Shown here one piece after another: positions 1 to 13,300 of a stretch of DNA of 64,000 bases (position 1 is its first letter; each line of letters begins with the position of its first letter). Source of the stretch: Prunella strophiata. Taxonomy: Eukaryota; Chordata; Aves; Passeriformes; Prunellidae. A model generated the notes under the pieces. The model did not search any database. It was not told the origin of the DNA and saw only the letters and a list, made by a program, of their open reading frames with translations. The translations under genes were made by a program, and so were the position numbers. The stretch lies in the NCBI GenBank assembly GCA_036583965.1, contig JAZBQD010000030.1, positions 52,763,551 to 52,827,550 of the forward strand, in the 5' to 3' direction.

Positions 1-761
1 TACCCAGAGCAGCTTCTCTGGCTGGCTTCAGTAAGTTGTTCTTAATGGAAGCAGGAAAACCAAAGCACTAGATCTCTGTAATACACATCTGAGTTTACTT
101 GTATGGGGTCCATTACTCAGGCTATTAAGCTACCTAGAAGACTAGATATGCTCTAGGAGAGAACTCTTGTTAAAAGTGTTTTATTGCTTTTGCTAGTTTG
201 TTCCATTACTAGAGAGCTATGTATTTAAATAAACTTTCTTTTGTTCTTAAACTTTGCCCAGTGCTAATGTGGATACCGAAGTAATTTAACAAACAAATGT
301 GGTATTTCTAGAGGTGATGTCACCCTTTAAGTCTATAAATGTGACCACTACTGCAGTGCCAGGTATCTTTGTACATTATAAAATCACCACAGAATGACAG
401 CACACAGTTCCTCCACTTACCACAGTGGTTTAGGATTTGATAACAAGCTATGGTGGTCTTGTGAGGGAAGCATCTCCAAATGACCATTAGCAACTAACAA
501 AATCCCTTTTTCAGGTATCTGTGGCAACTTGTACAGAATTTATGATAGGTCTTTAACCACTTCCAATATTAAAATAAAACTCAACAGCAAAGCACAAGAT
601 GATATTTGAAAAAGATAAACGCAGGGGGTTTTGCTTCAAATGTACTTAAATAGCAGTTACTTTCAGATTTTAAGATGCTCAGTCTGGCTGCTGTAACAGT
701 ATCTGTAAACAATCGAAACCACACCAAGCCTGACAGGAGAAAAGAGTAGAAATAGATTAAA

Positions 762-1410
762 AGCTGCCCTGCAGAAAACTTGGTGATACTGGTGGATGAA
801 AAACAAGACACAAACTGGCAATGTGTACTTGCAGCCCAGACAGCCAACTGTATCTTGGGCTGCATCAAAGGCAGCATGTCCAGCAGGGCGAGGGAGGTGA
901 TTCTCCTCCCACCTGGAGCACCGGGTTCCTCAGCACAAGACAGACATGAACTTGAAAAGGGTCCAAAGGTGGGCCAAAAAAATGGTCAGAAGGTTGGAGC
1001 ATTTCTCCTGTGAAGACAGGCTGAGAGAGTTGGGATTGCTCAGCCTAAAGAAGAGAAAATGCCGGGGGTACCTTATTGCAGCCTTTGATTATACAAAGGG
1101 ATTTATAAAATAGATGGAGAAAGACTTTTTATCAGGGCGTATTGTTACAGATCAAGAGGCAGCATTTTAAACTGAAAGAGAGGAGGCTTAGATTGGATAT
1201 AAGAAAAAAATTTTCATGAGGGTGGTGAGGCACTGTCACAGGTTGCCTAGAAAAGTCACGGATGCCCCATCCCTGGAAGTGCTCCAGGCCAGACAGGATG
1301 GGGCTGTGTGCAACCTGGTCTAGTGGAAGGTGTCCCTGCCCATGGCAGAGGGGTTGGAGGTAGATGACCACTGAAGGTCTCTGCCAACCCAAACCATTCT
1401 GTGATTCTGT
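762..1410 (+). mobile_element. CR1 LINE, 3' end
   Basis: This is the classic avian CR1 tail on the plus strand. Typical segments are the gatgaaaa..ggcaatgtg..cttgcagcccag stretch at about 795-840, gaggcactgtcacaggttgcc at about 1,228, ctggtctagtggaaggtgtcc at about 1,315, and the terminal gattctgt. It covers the end of the reverse-transcriptase ORF and the 3' untranslated region. It is 5'-truncated, as most copies are. Relative to the usual sequence, a piece is missing at about 905 between the two tctcctcc/acctggag segments. Several stops show it is dead. Confidence 0.93.
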
Positions 1411-3020
1411 AACAGTTTTATGCACAAAATATTCTGGCTAATGGACAGGTTTGGTTTTGCAAAGCTCATGCTGATCTTAGAATGAATTAAAGTTTTGTGT
1501 TTCACTACTGTAGTCTCAGAATTGATGTATCTTCTTTTCCTCTTGAATTCCTTGAAAACACTTTTCAGAAGAATTTTATTTCTTATTTCAAAGAGAAAAA
1601 ATTAGGTTAAGCTTGCTTAACTTTTATCCCAGAGCCTAACCTTAATACCGGTACTTCATTTAATTTCAAAGCATGAAGCATTTATGACTCATTCTAATTT
1701 ACATAAGTCTTCTTATTCTATTATGAAAATGGCAATTTTCCTTTGCAGAGACATATAGAACATGGTCTCTCTTATTGTGTCAAGTAACATTTAATAGCCT
1801 TTAGCTGTAACTTGGGACTGTTACAAAATGTCCTCAAGATGAGTCATCTTCATTCATTTATTCTGCAATGGGAAGAATTCATGAATGAGTGATCTGCAGT
1901 AATTCACTTCTACAAAGAGAACTCATTCATACATTTCAAACCTGGTTTTCTGAATCACTGTAATGTAGCTGATTATTTCATATTAACAGAAGAAAATTTT
2001 GGTTTAAGGAAAGTTTCTACAGAAGTCTGTGTATTCCTAGTATATGAGAAAATTTTCATATATTTAAAAGACCTCTTTTGAAAAAAAACACTTTGGTCTA
2101 ACACATGGTTACATAGACAGATATGCTCCCATCTACCTAGCAAGAAATGCATGGTGTTTTTGTAAAGTTAAAGACTGACAAATGGTTTAAATTGAAGCTG
2201 CATCAAGGGGGAGCACGAGTCGTCACTATCAGACAAATCACTAGGCAGGCAAAGAAAATATTTTATAATATCCAAAAAATATGGCCATTGGCACACAGAA
2301 GTGCTCAATCAAAGCTGTATTTAAGTCAAAATACAGAAAAGAGAAATCCAACTATGATCCAAGACTGCTAACTACAGAAATATAAAGTAACCATGCTTCT
2401 TATTCTACAGAAATAAAGAATAAAATACATGCTATTTTAATTCATTAAACGGTCACCAAAATAAAGGAATGGAATTCACCAAGGATCAAGGGTCCCTTAA
2501 CCATCACTGCTCTCCTGCCATCCTTAGGAGATTTAAAACCAGGAATTATTCTTAAGAGTCCTCTCACTCAATATTATTCACTCAATATTCCACTGCCATG
2601 GAAGAGGACCACAGTAAGAAGTTGCTTCTCACTTAATGTAGTTCCAAACTACAGTCAAAGCTTTACAGACCACCTGTGAGAGCAGACATGTGGTAAAAGA
2701 CCTGCATGCAAATGCAGCATTTCCTTCAGAAGCGTAGTTCACAGAAAATGCATCGCGCGTTTCTTCATTAATTAGTGCTTTAAGTTTTCATTACTTTACT
2801 CAAGGACAGCTCTAAACAGTCACTTTATTCACACCTTTTCTTTCTCCTGAAGAGACACTAACTCTCATTATTTTCAGGCTGAGAAACTTTACCCTATGTA
2901 CAGTGTTGCCAAAGCAAGGACAGTTCTCTTTAAAAACAGAATAGATGACAAGAACAGCACAAAGATTGACAGAGCATCTGAATGTTTCCAAAAGGCAAAT
3001 ATTTGATGCAAAAAACCACC

Positions 3021-3058
3021 ATAAATCTAACCCTAATTAACATTATGGTTAGATTTAT
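3021..3058. repeat. Perfect 12-bp inverted repeat
   Basis: ATAAATCTAACC (3,021-3,032) and GGTTAGATTTAT (3,047-3,058) pair perfectly around a 14-base loop. No known element is recognised around it. Confidence 0.85.
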
Positions 3059-5638
3059 TAACAATTCACATTGGCTTCAGCAGACAGCACAATATCAAGG
3101 TGAATTGACCAGCAATAAAGCACAAGAGAGATTTAGAATTATCCAAGGAAGCCTGACTTACTGAATCATTCAAACTAATGCATCTAGCTGTCTGCACTGC
3201 TGTCTGGGATCCATAAACAGCTCACTACCTCTCGACTTCACTCTTTCATTTTAGTACTATACTTACACAATTTCAATTTTTTTATATCATACATCACTGA
3301 AAAAACTGCATATGTGTTCTTTGCAGAGACTTTTAAGTGGGAGAATTTAAAAGACTGTAAGTCAGAGTCATCTTCATGCTTGCTTTCTAAAAATAAACAT
3401 CTTTGTACATTTATCCAAACCATTCTCATTATGTATTTCCACATCTATAACCATGATTTCCCCTAACAACTGAGTGCATACAGTGAAGAAAAAAATCAAG
3501 GAACTGATGTGAGCTTGCTTTCTTTCTTACTTTCAAGACAATGCAATAGACTCCTGCAGCTGTAACCCATTTTGCAGACTGATAATTCATTTTGTAGACA
3601 AGTCAAGGGCAAACTATGTTTGAGTAGTTGTGGCAGAACAAAAAAGGAGCAATACCAAATTACTCTCTATAGTTTACACATCTAAAATAGTTTATTTTAT
3701 ACAAATTCTCTGCACAGAAAATCAAACAGTAGACACTCCTTGTGAGCTGCAATACATATAATGAAAAAGGAACAGCATCAATTACTATGGGAATTTCTTC
3801 TTTAAGGCAGACAGACCCAACAACCGAAAAGGTAAAAGATCCATTGCCATAGCACTCAAAAACACAGAAATGTCTCAGAAGTGGCAAGAAGAGACCAGAA
3901 AAGCAACATTCAATAGATCAGGTGCAACTCAGATTCTGCATGAAGATTACTGAATTCACAGGCTATGAAAAAATCTTTATGCCCCCTATTTTACTACCAA
4001 CTATAATCCACAATTTCATCTCCAGGATGGGGGAAGGACAAGAAGAATGCCTATGTGACAGGAGGTTTGCAAAAGCTGTGGTACTGATTTGGGATGTAGT
4101 TTTCCAGATTGCAGTGCCATTTTTCAGAGAAGTTGTAAAGAGTGTACCTCAGTTTACACTTAGTGAGTCCCAGAAACAATCATCTAGTAACTTGCTCATG
4201 CTCACTTTCATATATAAAGGATGAAGAAATCCACAGCTGAATCAAATCACAATAGCAAGCTGCCTACTCCAAAAGGCAGGCAAGGATAAAAGCCATACCA
4301 TGGAAGGTTAGAACCATATCTGTAAGGATATGATGTTAATATTTTTGCAGTTCATTAAACACTTCCTGCTTTGAAGACAATCATGCCAGGGAAGTGTCAA
4401 TTCATCCTCCACCAGTAAGACCATTTGGTAAGTCAAAAATTAGAACCAAACATGCAACATATGCCATGGCTCTCAGTATTTTACTCAACAGAAGCAAAAT
4501 ATATCTTATCTGTTCTTTAACTTGAATTGCAAGACAAAGATCATTATATTTCCCTCAGCACCTGTCAAGTAATTATTACATATCATGTTTCAAATACGCT
4601 GTATAGAATGGTGAGCTGCAACACTGATCTGTTTGCAGCGCAAAGGATGCAAGAATACCATGCAATCAGCACAAAGTCTTGAAATATGGTGCTAACACAC
4701 ACATAAACTTTAAGAACTGTCAGTATAAACTTAATTACCATCTAAGGCCTCCTTTGAATCAGTTGTTTTGTAGCCAAAGGACCTGCCTGTGACACTGGAA
4801 AGCAGACCTTTTAGCCCTTCTCAGACTGGAGAGAAGAGGGAAAGGAGCTGAAAAATGTTTGCTTCAAATTCCCAGAACAGTATCTGCTGGAGCTGGGCAA
4901 CATCCAGAAAAAAAACCCCAAAAAACTAGGATTCACTGGCCCAGATGATAACAAGCAAAAATGTGACTCCATAGCTGAATTTGTGGATACTCTCTTACAA
5001 CACAGTAAAATGGTATTCTATGCAGCAGCAATAGCTGATTGCTCATTTCTCATAGTACCTTCTAGATACACTTAACTGGTAGCTCTGGTCATTCGGAATA
5101 GGAAACAACATCCAAACTGACCATTGCATAAGGGGGATGCTATGCTTAGATGAAACATCTGCATTTTGAAGCTGCACTTGCTAGAACACAGAAATAATGC
5201 CATTTGGCCCCTAGAGATAATGAGAAACTAGGTGGGATAACTGACAGGGAAACAAGGTCCACATGATAGCAAAGAATAAAAAAACTAAACTCAAGCCATA
5301 TTAACAGTTTGAGCTTTTAATTTGAGGTGTGGGAAATAAATGAGCTTAGTCAAAAGTTGCTACAACAGCCTTTCTGTGCTTGCTTTGCAATCTGAAAATG
5401 TTCCTCCCTTCTCCTCCCCAAGAAGTTTAACATCATTCAACATAACATAAGAAAAAGTCCTTGGTTTATGGCAGTGAAATCTAAATCCCAATGATCCTTA
5501 GCACATAATCTTTTAGGTCTTTAAATAGCTCTTGTATTTAAAATAAATTCTGTCCTTCTTTTACTTTCACCATAAATTGCCTTTTATTAATCCTAATTCA
5601 GACTCAGAAAATATGAAAATAAGTTTATCAATCTTTAC

Positions 5639-5714
5639 CTGTAATGCACTGAAACTGTCCATCTTCTCTTCTTATTGTAAATGCTTCCCCTGGATTAACT
5701 TGCACAAGAATAAC
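5639..5714 (-). CDS. FNDC3A: FNDC3A coding exon 3 (residues 34-58, plus one base)
   Basis: This 76-bp exon reads VILVQVNPGEAF, then TIRREDGQFQCIT, and ends one base into the next codon (phase 1). The acceptor is TTTTATTTTTAAG (AG at 5,716-5,715), which is T-rich with the less common AAG. The donor is CAG|GTAAAG, with GT at 5,638-5,637. The 25 residues match the mammalian FNDC3A sequence as I know it, so this is much more conserved than the second half of exon 2. The peptide lies N-terminal to the FN3 domains and has no catalytic motif. The phase match with exon 2 (0 to 0) supports the join. Human FNDC3A continues with a G completed across the next junction, which fits the dangling final base here. 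Confidence 0.93.
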
Positions 5715-7479
5715 CTTAAAAATAAAAGAGTGTTTACAACCATTACACAGGAATATGTTACAGAAGTCTGGTATGAGCAAAACAAAAAAAAAATTACTGG
5801 GAAAAAAACATTTATTTTTTTCTGCTTAGTAAATACATTATTTTTCACTTCACACTTCTTGCTGTCTTCATCCCACAGAGAAAGAGATAAGAGCAAGAAC
5901 AAGCACAGATATTTTTGAAACAAACATTTTTCAAAGAATGAAGGAGAGAATAACAACTAAGCAAAACAGTACCTGTACAAACTTTATTTTCTCAACTGCT
6001 TGGTATAATTAAAAAGCTATTTGTACGGCTTAAATTATTTCAACAAATTGCATTAACTTCAACATTAATCAAACCATTACTGTAAACTTTCAGAAGGAAA
6101 GCCTAGAATTCCCAGTGCTTGACATCAACCACTTGACAAACAGTTTTCAACACAAGGAAAATACTGTGTCATGTCCCTCTTTACATGACCCAAGCATATT
6201 TGTACATTCATTAATAATCAAAAAAATATTAGAAGTCATGACAAAGTAAGTGTACCAGATGTCCAGCATGAACCAGTATGTGTAATTTTATTTGTGGAAA
6301 GCTGGTTATCCTAATTTTGTAAACCCAAGCAATGCAGAAATGATGGCAAAGCACACAGCAGCCAAAATAAACAGAGAAAGTCTGTACCAAAGCAGAAGCT
6401 TGTTACCATTTTAGATTTCTGTACTTTTATTTGAAACCTGTCCTTCTGTGAGGAAAAGAAGTTTGTAAACATGAAAAACCTAGCTGAAATTATGAACAAA
6501 GGAGAAAAAACCTTAAAGAAGTAGAAAAGTAGGTGCATTTTATAATTTCCTTTCTGGACAGAACTTTCTTCAGTCTTGCTTGCACACATCTAAATAGAGC
6601 CTATGTCGTCCTCCCTCTACAAATCAGTAGGAAAGAAATCTTTATAAACACAACTCCTGAGCAGTATGGCAAAAAATTTACTTTGTTAAATTGCTAAAAG
6701 AAAATAAAATCTTTCATGTTTACAAAAACACAAGCAACCAACAACCAAAACCCCCAGAACTGGAAATTTGAGTGTTACTCATTTTAGGAATACCAGAGAC
6801 AAAGGAAAGGATAAGAAAATGGCAGAAATCACATGAATTCCTCCCTTTCTGGTGGAGCAATTTCACAAATTAAAGAAAAGATGGCAAGTTCTAACACTAA
6901 CATATTGATGAGATATGACAGACATTCACATTTTCAAGCTTGGGCTGTGTGATTCAACACTGATTAGCTCAGGTTCGAGCAAGCACTTTAAAAATACTAT
7001 CTTGTTTCACGTGTTTTTTTCTAGAAGCTTTGGCTGTTTGAGAAAAAACTATGAACTGTATCAATATTTACATTTTTATCAAGCTATTACATCTTCCACA
7101 TCTTCTGAAGTGTGACTCAATGTAAAATTCAGTTAGCATTCATAATATAACCTAAACAAGATGATTTTAGTGATGAATTTCAAAGACTTAAAGATCTGCA
7201 GAAAATACTGTATTGCCAGAGTTTATTTTGAAGTGTTTGAAGGTAGCATTTTAACAACTGGCCATCATCACCTTCAGAATGTGATGAAGGGAGAGAAATA
7301 TGAATAGATGAGTTCTTACAATTTCTTTTTTGGACTCCCCAAGAAGGAATAACTTTTTGAAGATGTATTTCATTGATATACTCTTCCTTTTGCTACAATT
7401 CAATATTTAAGCTTGAAGTTTAGACTGGAATAAAAGTACCTAAAAGCTTCATGGTACATGAGAATATCTCTCCATCTGT

Positions 7480-8120
7480 TATGTGTGGGCTGGATAGCTA
7501 CATTTGCCCATCTCTTCTGGCTGATTTAGGTGCCCAAACTCCTGGGAGGAGCCATTCTGGCTACAGCTGACATGTCAATCTGTACCATTCTCAGCTCAAT
7601 GTTCTCGTTTGCCATCATATGAACTGTGAGATGCAGAAAAGCTTTAGGGTGATGGCTAGCTCTTGATTCCTGCTTTTAAAGTAACAGGGAATGTGGGTTG
7701 ACTGGTATTCCCAGTTGTCCCTGTTTATTCTGTGTGAGTGCCTGAGGTTGGTAATCTGGGTAATAATGCTGTTGTGGGAACCTGCTGGCTTTCCTCCCCC
7801 AGACCTCTTGCTGCAGGCCATCCAAACCTGAGGTCCAGCTGGCAGAGCGGATCTGAGCATGGGAACACACACAGTGGCTCAGCTGCAGCAAGTGGGCCCT
7901 GTGCCTCCTGGTTTTGTGTTAAAACAGCTTCTCCTGTGTGAGCATCTTTGTTGCTCACTTCACATCTGCTCTGAGAAGCTAAAGGCTCAGCATGGCAGCC
8001 ATGGTGCAACAGTGAGATAGGCACTGTTCAGCAGCAGCAACAGGTCAACTGATGGAGTCCAGCACTATTCTGACACTCAGGATGCCATCAGATTTTCACA
8101 TCTCTGATGACATCCAACTG
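7480..8120. other. GC-richer intronic patch, unidentified
   Basis: About 640 bases with more G and C than the surrounding intron and overlapping short open frames on both strands. It does not match any repeat or gene I know. It may be an old LTR fragment or a conserved element, but I see no diagnostic end motifs or splice sites. Confidence 0.3.
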
Positions 8121-9969
8121 CCAATCCAAAGGATGGGGAGACTCACCAACTTAATGCAGTTTAATTAGATCTTAGTTCCCAGAAACAGGAAATAGAATGT
8201 CTTTTGTCAATGGACAGTTAGCCTACTTGATGCCTGACTGTATTTCATTGACTCCCACTTTCAGCCTTGCTTTTATGTAGTGCACTCACATTTTTATTTT
8301 AGAACTATTACAAGGTAGGCTGTGTATCCTGCCAAGTGTGCCAAAAGAGATTCTGAATCAGGGTTGAAATTTCAGAAGTTTCAAGAACTGCTGGCTTCAA
8401 CAGTCTTTGTGTTGGGGCAGTGTATGACCAAAAAGGGTTTCTGGACCAACCTTATCACAGTTGAACCCCACGGAATGATCACAGCTTTGAGAAGGGCATT
8501 TCTGACACTCTGCACCTCAGTAGATATAATTTGAAATAAGAAAAATTAAAGCTATGCATGGAGAGAGATTGGTACCTTTCTGGTCAGAAGAGATAGTACA
8601 AAAGACTGACAGTCACTCACAGGAATTCCCCCTTATCTAATGAAAGTCTGCAGCACATAATCAAGGATGCAAGAAAATTTCTCTAAAGGAAAATGTAACA
8701 TGGATTTTACACAGCATCATGTTCTAGGGAAAAAAAAAAAAAAGAACCAAAGAGAAAAATAAATCTATGGGTTGCTTATTTATAGCTCTCTCATCTCATT
8801 CAAGGTGCCCTTGTGCAGGCTTGCACACCCCATCAGCCAACATGTTACTTCGTGCACCCTGACATCAGTACTTCTGGAAACCAGGGCCTGAGTCTTTCAC
8901 ACTGAATATTCTAGATCTTGATCTCCTTCCTATTCTGGGAAAAACATTCAAATTGGCTTGAACTTACAAAGAGAAAAGCTTTGTAAAAATCTGATGATTC
9001 TGCCTCTCTTCCTGTGCCTCAATCTTTTTGTGACAAATTCTGTTGCTTTACTCACAGCCCCCAAAGTTCAGCTAGCCAAAGGCTGACATGCATTCTACCC
9101 TTTGCCTGCTCCTATGATACTCATAGGAGAAAAAAAACTCATTTGTGATGAGTCAGTCTCAGTGGGAGGCACCTTTAGCATGGGCACTTTTCAAGGGTTA
9201 TTTCTCTTACTAAATCAACAAAACACTAATTGAGAACTTCACAATCTTAACAAAATAATGTGAACTTAGGACACTGAAGCCTTGATACAAGTTCTAGAAT
9301 CATACAAGCACTTTTAAAGCACAACCAACTATAATGGAACCTAATAAAATTTAAAAGTGTAATTTCTGAATGCTATCAGAATTTTGACTTAATGTATTTT
9401 TGTCTCAAAACATGTTAAGGCATTGCCATTAAGAAATAGGAGTATTAGGTCAACTAGTTCTATGTCATTTCCACTGTGACTATAAATTGTTTCCTTTAAA
9501 CAGTTGTTTAATGATGATCCACATGACCTCAGTACAGTTCCGGATGAAAAACAATACAAAATCTCTTTCCAGAGATTAGCATACAAGTTGACAATACAAG
9601 AGTGCAGATACACACTTATGTTAAAAGCAGTTCTTGCATAAATAAAAAAGTGGCCACTGAATGGCTGAAGTTTGAAATACCTGAAACATCAGTTGTCAAA
9701 ACTGTTAGTTTTAGAAGTGAAATTTCACACTCTTCAATGGTACTTAATTTATTCTATATAGGCTACTTTAGAAGACATGTCCAAACCAAATGAGCAACAT
9801 AATAAACTTTGTAGTAGTTTAATTTAATTGCCTGGATTGGCACAGACCTCCTAACAAAAAGCCTTCTAACAAAACTAATAATGCCATATATTAGAAAGCT
9901 CATGTATTTCCTGAAACTGCTGCTTGAACTCAGGCAGAAGATGAAGCCAAGAAAGAACATAGGAAATGA

Positions 9970-10390
9970 CCTGATGGTCTGGGTCAGCAGCCCATCCAGC
10001 CAAGCACTTTGGCTCTAATAATATCAACTGAGATGCTGTTTAAGGAGAGTGTGTGAGCCAGGCCACTTTCTGCAGTCCATCTCTCTTACTGTCTATGTTT
10101 GCCTAAACTCTTTGAGTTCAATTACAATTTGAATTGCCTCCACAAACTCCTATGGCAGTAAGTTCCTGAAATTTTCTTTTTTAGACATTTTAAAACCATC
10201 TCCTACTAATTACATGTTCCCTAGCTTCTCTGCTACAGGATTTGATGAAAAACAGCTCTGAATAAATTTCTTCCACCTCCTTCAATATTTTTTAAGTCTT
10301 GGCAATTCCCATCTCTTTCCACCCAGTCTGCAAACCAAGGGGTTTTAATATTCCTGATCTCTCCTGGGAGAACTGCTACATTGCCTTGAC
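9970..10390 (-). mobile_element. Ancient CR1-type LINE fragment
   Basis: Read on the plus strand this has the layout of the reverse-oriented 3' part of old amniote CR1 families: cctccacaaactcctatggc then agtaagttcctgaaatt, then the segment with ccatctcctactaattacatg then ttccctagcttc, then gaataaatttcttccacctcc. Identity to the remembered consensus is modest, as expected for an insertion that predates birds. Edges are approximate. Confidence 0.5.
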
Positions 10391-13300
10391 CACATCAGTG
10401 ATACCTAAAGCCACGTGTACATTAGCAAAGTAAGCAGTACTCGGGAACATTCTCAGGTGCTGGAACAGTCACCTGCAATAATGAACATGCTATGGTAGTC
10501 CTGAGCAAAACACAGGTCCATACAGAACTGAAAGCTGTTCCTGAGATCACTCTTACCAGGCACTTTGCAAGAAAAGATTTACTAAAACTGACTTGCTTCA
10601 TGACACAGTCTCAGTCTCCATGAACACTCAGAGCACATTTAAATTAATATGTAACAATTACTGACAGTATCCTGAAGAAGCACAACTATATTGTGCCTTT
10701 TTGAAGGACTAAATAAGGGACACACTCTAGAGTACTTTTGAAAGTCTGTTCTTCACCTTAAATCACTATTTGAGCTGGGCAGATGTAGCAAATAGATTTT
10801 TGGAATACAATAATTCTCTCCCTAAAGAATTCCAAATTGAATATAATGTTATTGCAATTCAAGCAGTAGAATCACATCCTACAGAGATATGTAACACCAA
10901 CTTGCACATACTACCATTAACAGATACGATTATTTTTAAATTATTGTATCTTAACACCTCATATAGGATTTATTACAACATCAGTGTGAGGAGGATGGAA
11001 AGTATTTAGAACTTGTATCCAAAGAGTCAATGGAAGTACAAATGTTCAAAGAGAAGAATGCCCAATGTTACTTATTTTTATTCAGTAAAACTCTTCACTA
11101 TCTGCAAGAGAAAATACAGGATGTTTCTGCAGACTGAAGCAGGAAAGGAGTTTAATGTTTTTTTTCAAGTCTTCAGCTTGTTTCTAACACAAAAGAAATG
11201 AATTTGATAAAAATGACTGGAGTCATAAAGAAACCCCTGTAAGAATCCAAGTAACAAAAGGTGGAAGGGAAAGCTGTGCAAGGCAGAGCTGCAGCCACCT
11301 TGACTCAGCAGGCTGCTCCAAAGAAAGGAAAAACTGAAGGCCAAATGTTAACACTTACCTCCATAAAGGTCTAGAAGTAATTTTTATCAGCAAGAAGCAG
11401 AGGCTGCAGAAGCCAAAATAAGATCCTTTGAGGTATTTCACTCTGCCAGTATGGTAATGGCAGTGTCTTTCAAAAGCAAAAGAGCAACAATATAGACAAA
11501 ATACAGTTGATTTGTATCTTACTAATCTTTGTCATTACATAAACAGAATGCTTTCATGAGCAACCTAAGATTTTGCTCATGCCAGATGAATACAGTTAAC
11601 TTATTTTTTCATTGAAGCACAGTGAGGGCAGAAAGGATTTAAAACACAGAGTTAGCTAATCTTGTTTTGGATATGTTTGTTTGCACACTAATTAAGGCCA
11701 AGAAGCCCATTAGCTCCACTGAAATAACAATTAAAACCAACCCTTCATTCTGTAAGATATGCACTTCTACAAGCTTCTCTACTTGAATGTCCATCCTCCT
11801 AACAGAAGTAGTGATGTACCAGGAGACTGAGAGGTTGAAAAATAATTTCAGCTACCTGACAGAAAAGAAAGGCAGCATTAGACTTGTGGCATCATCACTA
11901 GACTGTATTTACATTGCAACATGAAGGAAAAAGCTTCCCTGGTACTTTCAGTAGAAAAAAAGTGACTAACTATAAATAGCCTTGCACAATTAATAACTGG
12001 TCTCTGTCAGGTGGTTAGTAAGAAAGATGGAAACATAAACCTATGGACATCATTGTGAAATACTAATATCAAAATTGGATTCATCCTGAAAAGGACCCTA
12101 GATGGGGTGAAAGACTTGCAGAGCAGAAAAACAAAAACAGATTAGGACTAATCCCTAAGCATTAACAACTTCACTGCTTTAAGGCAACATCTTTCCATAG
12201 AATTTACTGTAAATACAATTAGAAGTCCAAACTATTTGTGTCCCCATGGAAGAAAAAAAAAAAAAAAAAAGCTGATAATAATGAAATAAATCAAAGAGCT
12301 CTAAAAGCTAACTTCAAAAATCTTACAGCAACTTTGACACATTTCTCCTTTGCTCACCATTATATGTGCAGAAGTAGGTCTCAAAATTATAAAATTTGAA
12401 AGGCTAAAGACCAAAGCTTCCTGCCCAAATAAACACACACCATACAGCCAATCAAAAACTAGTACCTCAAAATTATTTTGTCATTTCTATCAATTACATA
12501 CATGCAGTGGCCCTATAAGGCAAAAGAAATTTTATTTGATAAAAAAAATTCTACATATTCAAAATATTAATAATACTCTTAACTTATTGTTTAGGTTCTA
12601 AAAATTTGAATTTAGTCCAAAGTAAAAAATTAAAACCACCAAAACCCAAAAAACCCCTCCACACCCAAAAAAACAAATGATTGTGTTTAGAAGTATGCTA
12701 GATACTCTTTTATACAGACACAAAACAAAACAAATCCAGAATTAAGACATTTGTTAACCTTCTCCTTCACACTGCTCTATAAAGTTATGAGGATCTTGCT
12801 AATTTGGAGAATTTTTTCAAATTTGAGTAAGGTTTATGGAAGAGAGTTTAACTTACCAAATCATAATGATCTTAAATATTACACATTTTAGAGCCAATGT
12901 TTAAATAACACCTGTATTTCTGCCAGGACAGGACTGACTGAAACAGTTTCTGATTCTTCTAAGCCAGCACAAACATCAAGAGAATCAAGTCAGAGACAAT
13001 AAAACTTTGTTTGCAAGTTCAGTATTTACAGCCAAATTCTCAAATATTTTCTAGCACGTAGCAAACTGTGTTGTCTAAATAAATGCTTTTAAAGCATTAA
13101 AAGATTCTCTATCTGTAAAAGAAGTTATTAGCTACTGAATGTAAAACATCATTTAAAAAATTTAGCTTTCCTAATAATTATAGGTTTATTACAAAACAGC
13201 TAAGTGTTAGCTGAAAAACAGAAACTATAATTTTAGAGTTACTGGGATATGGAAGAAAGGTTTTTGTATCTGCAATAAAAAAAAATAAATCATCAAGCCT

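Larger units (their letters stand above)
1..5638 (-). other. FNDC3A: FNDC3A intron 3, partial
   Basis: AT-rich sequence downstream of exon 3. Apart from the CR1 element at 762-1,410 and a 12-bp hairpin at 3,021-3,058, I see no exon, RNA gene or named repeat. The next coding exon of FNDC3A was searched for by its expected protein sequence on the minus strand and is not present, so intron 3 is longer than 5.6 kb. Confidence 0.75.

Noticed and set aside
1..5638. FNDC3A exon 4
   Set aside because: The expected continuation of the protein was looked for on the minus strand and not found.
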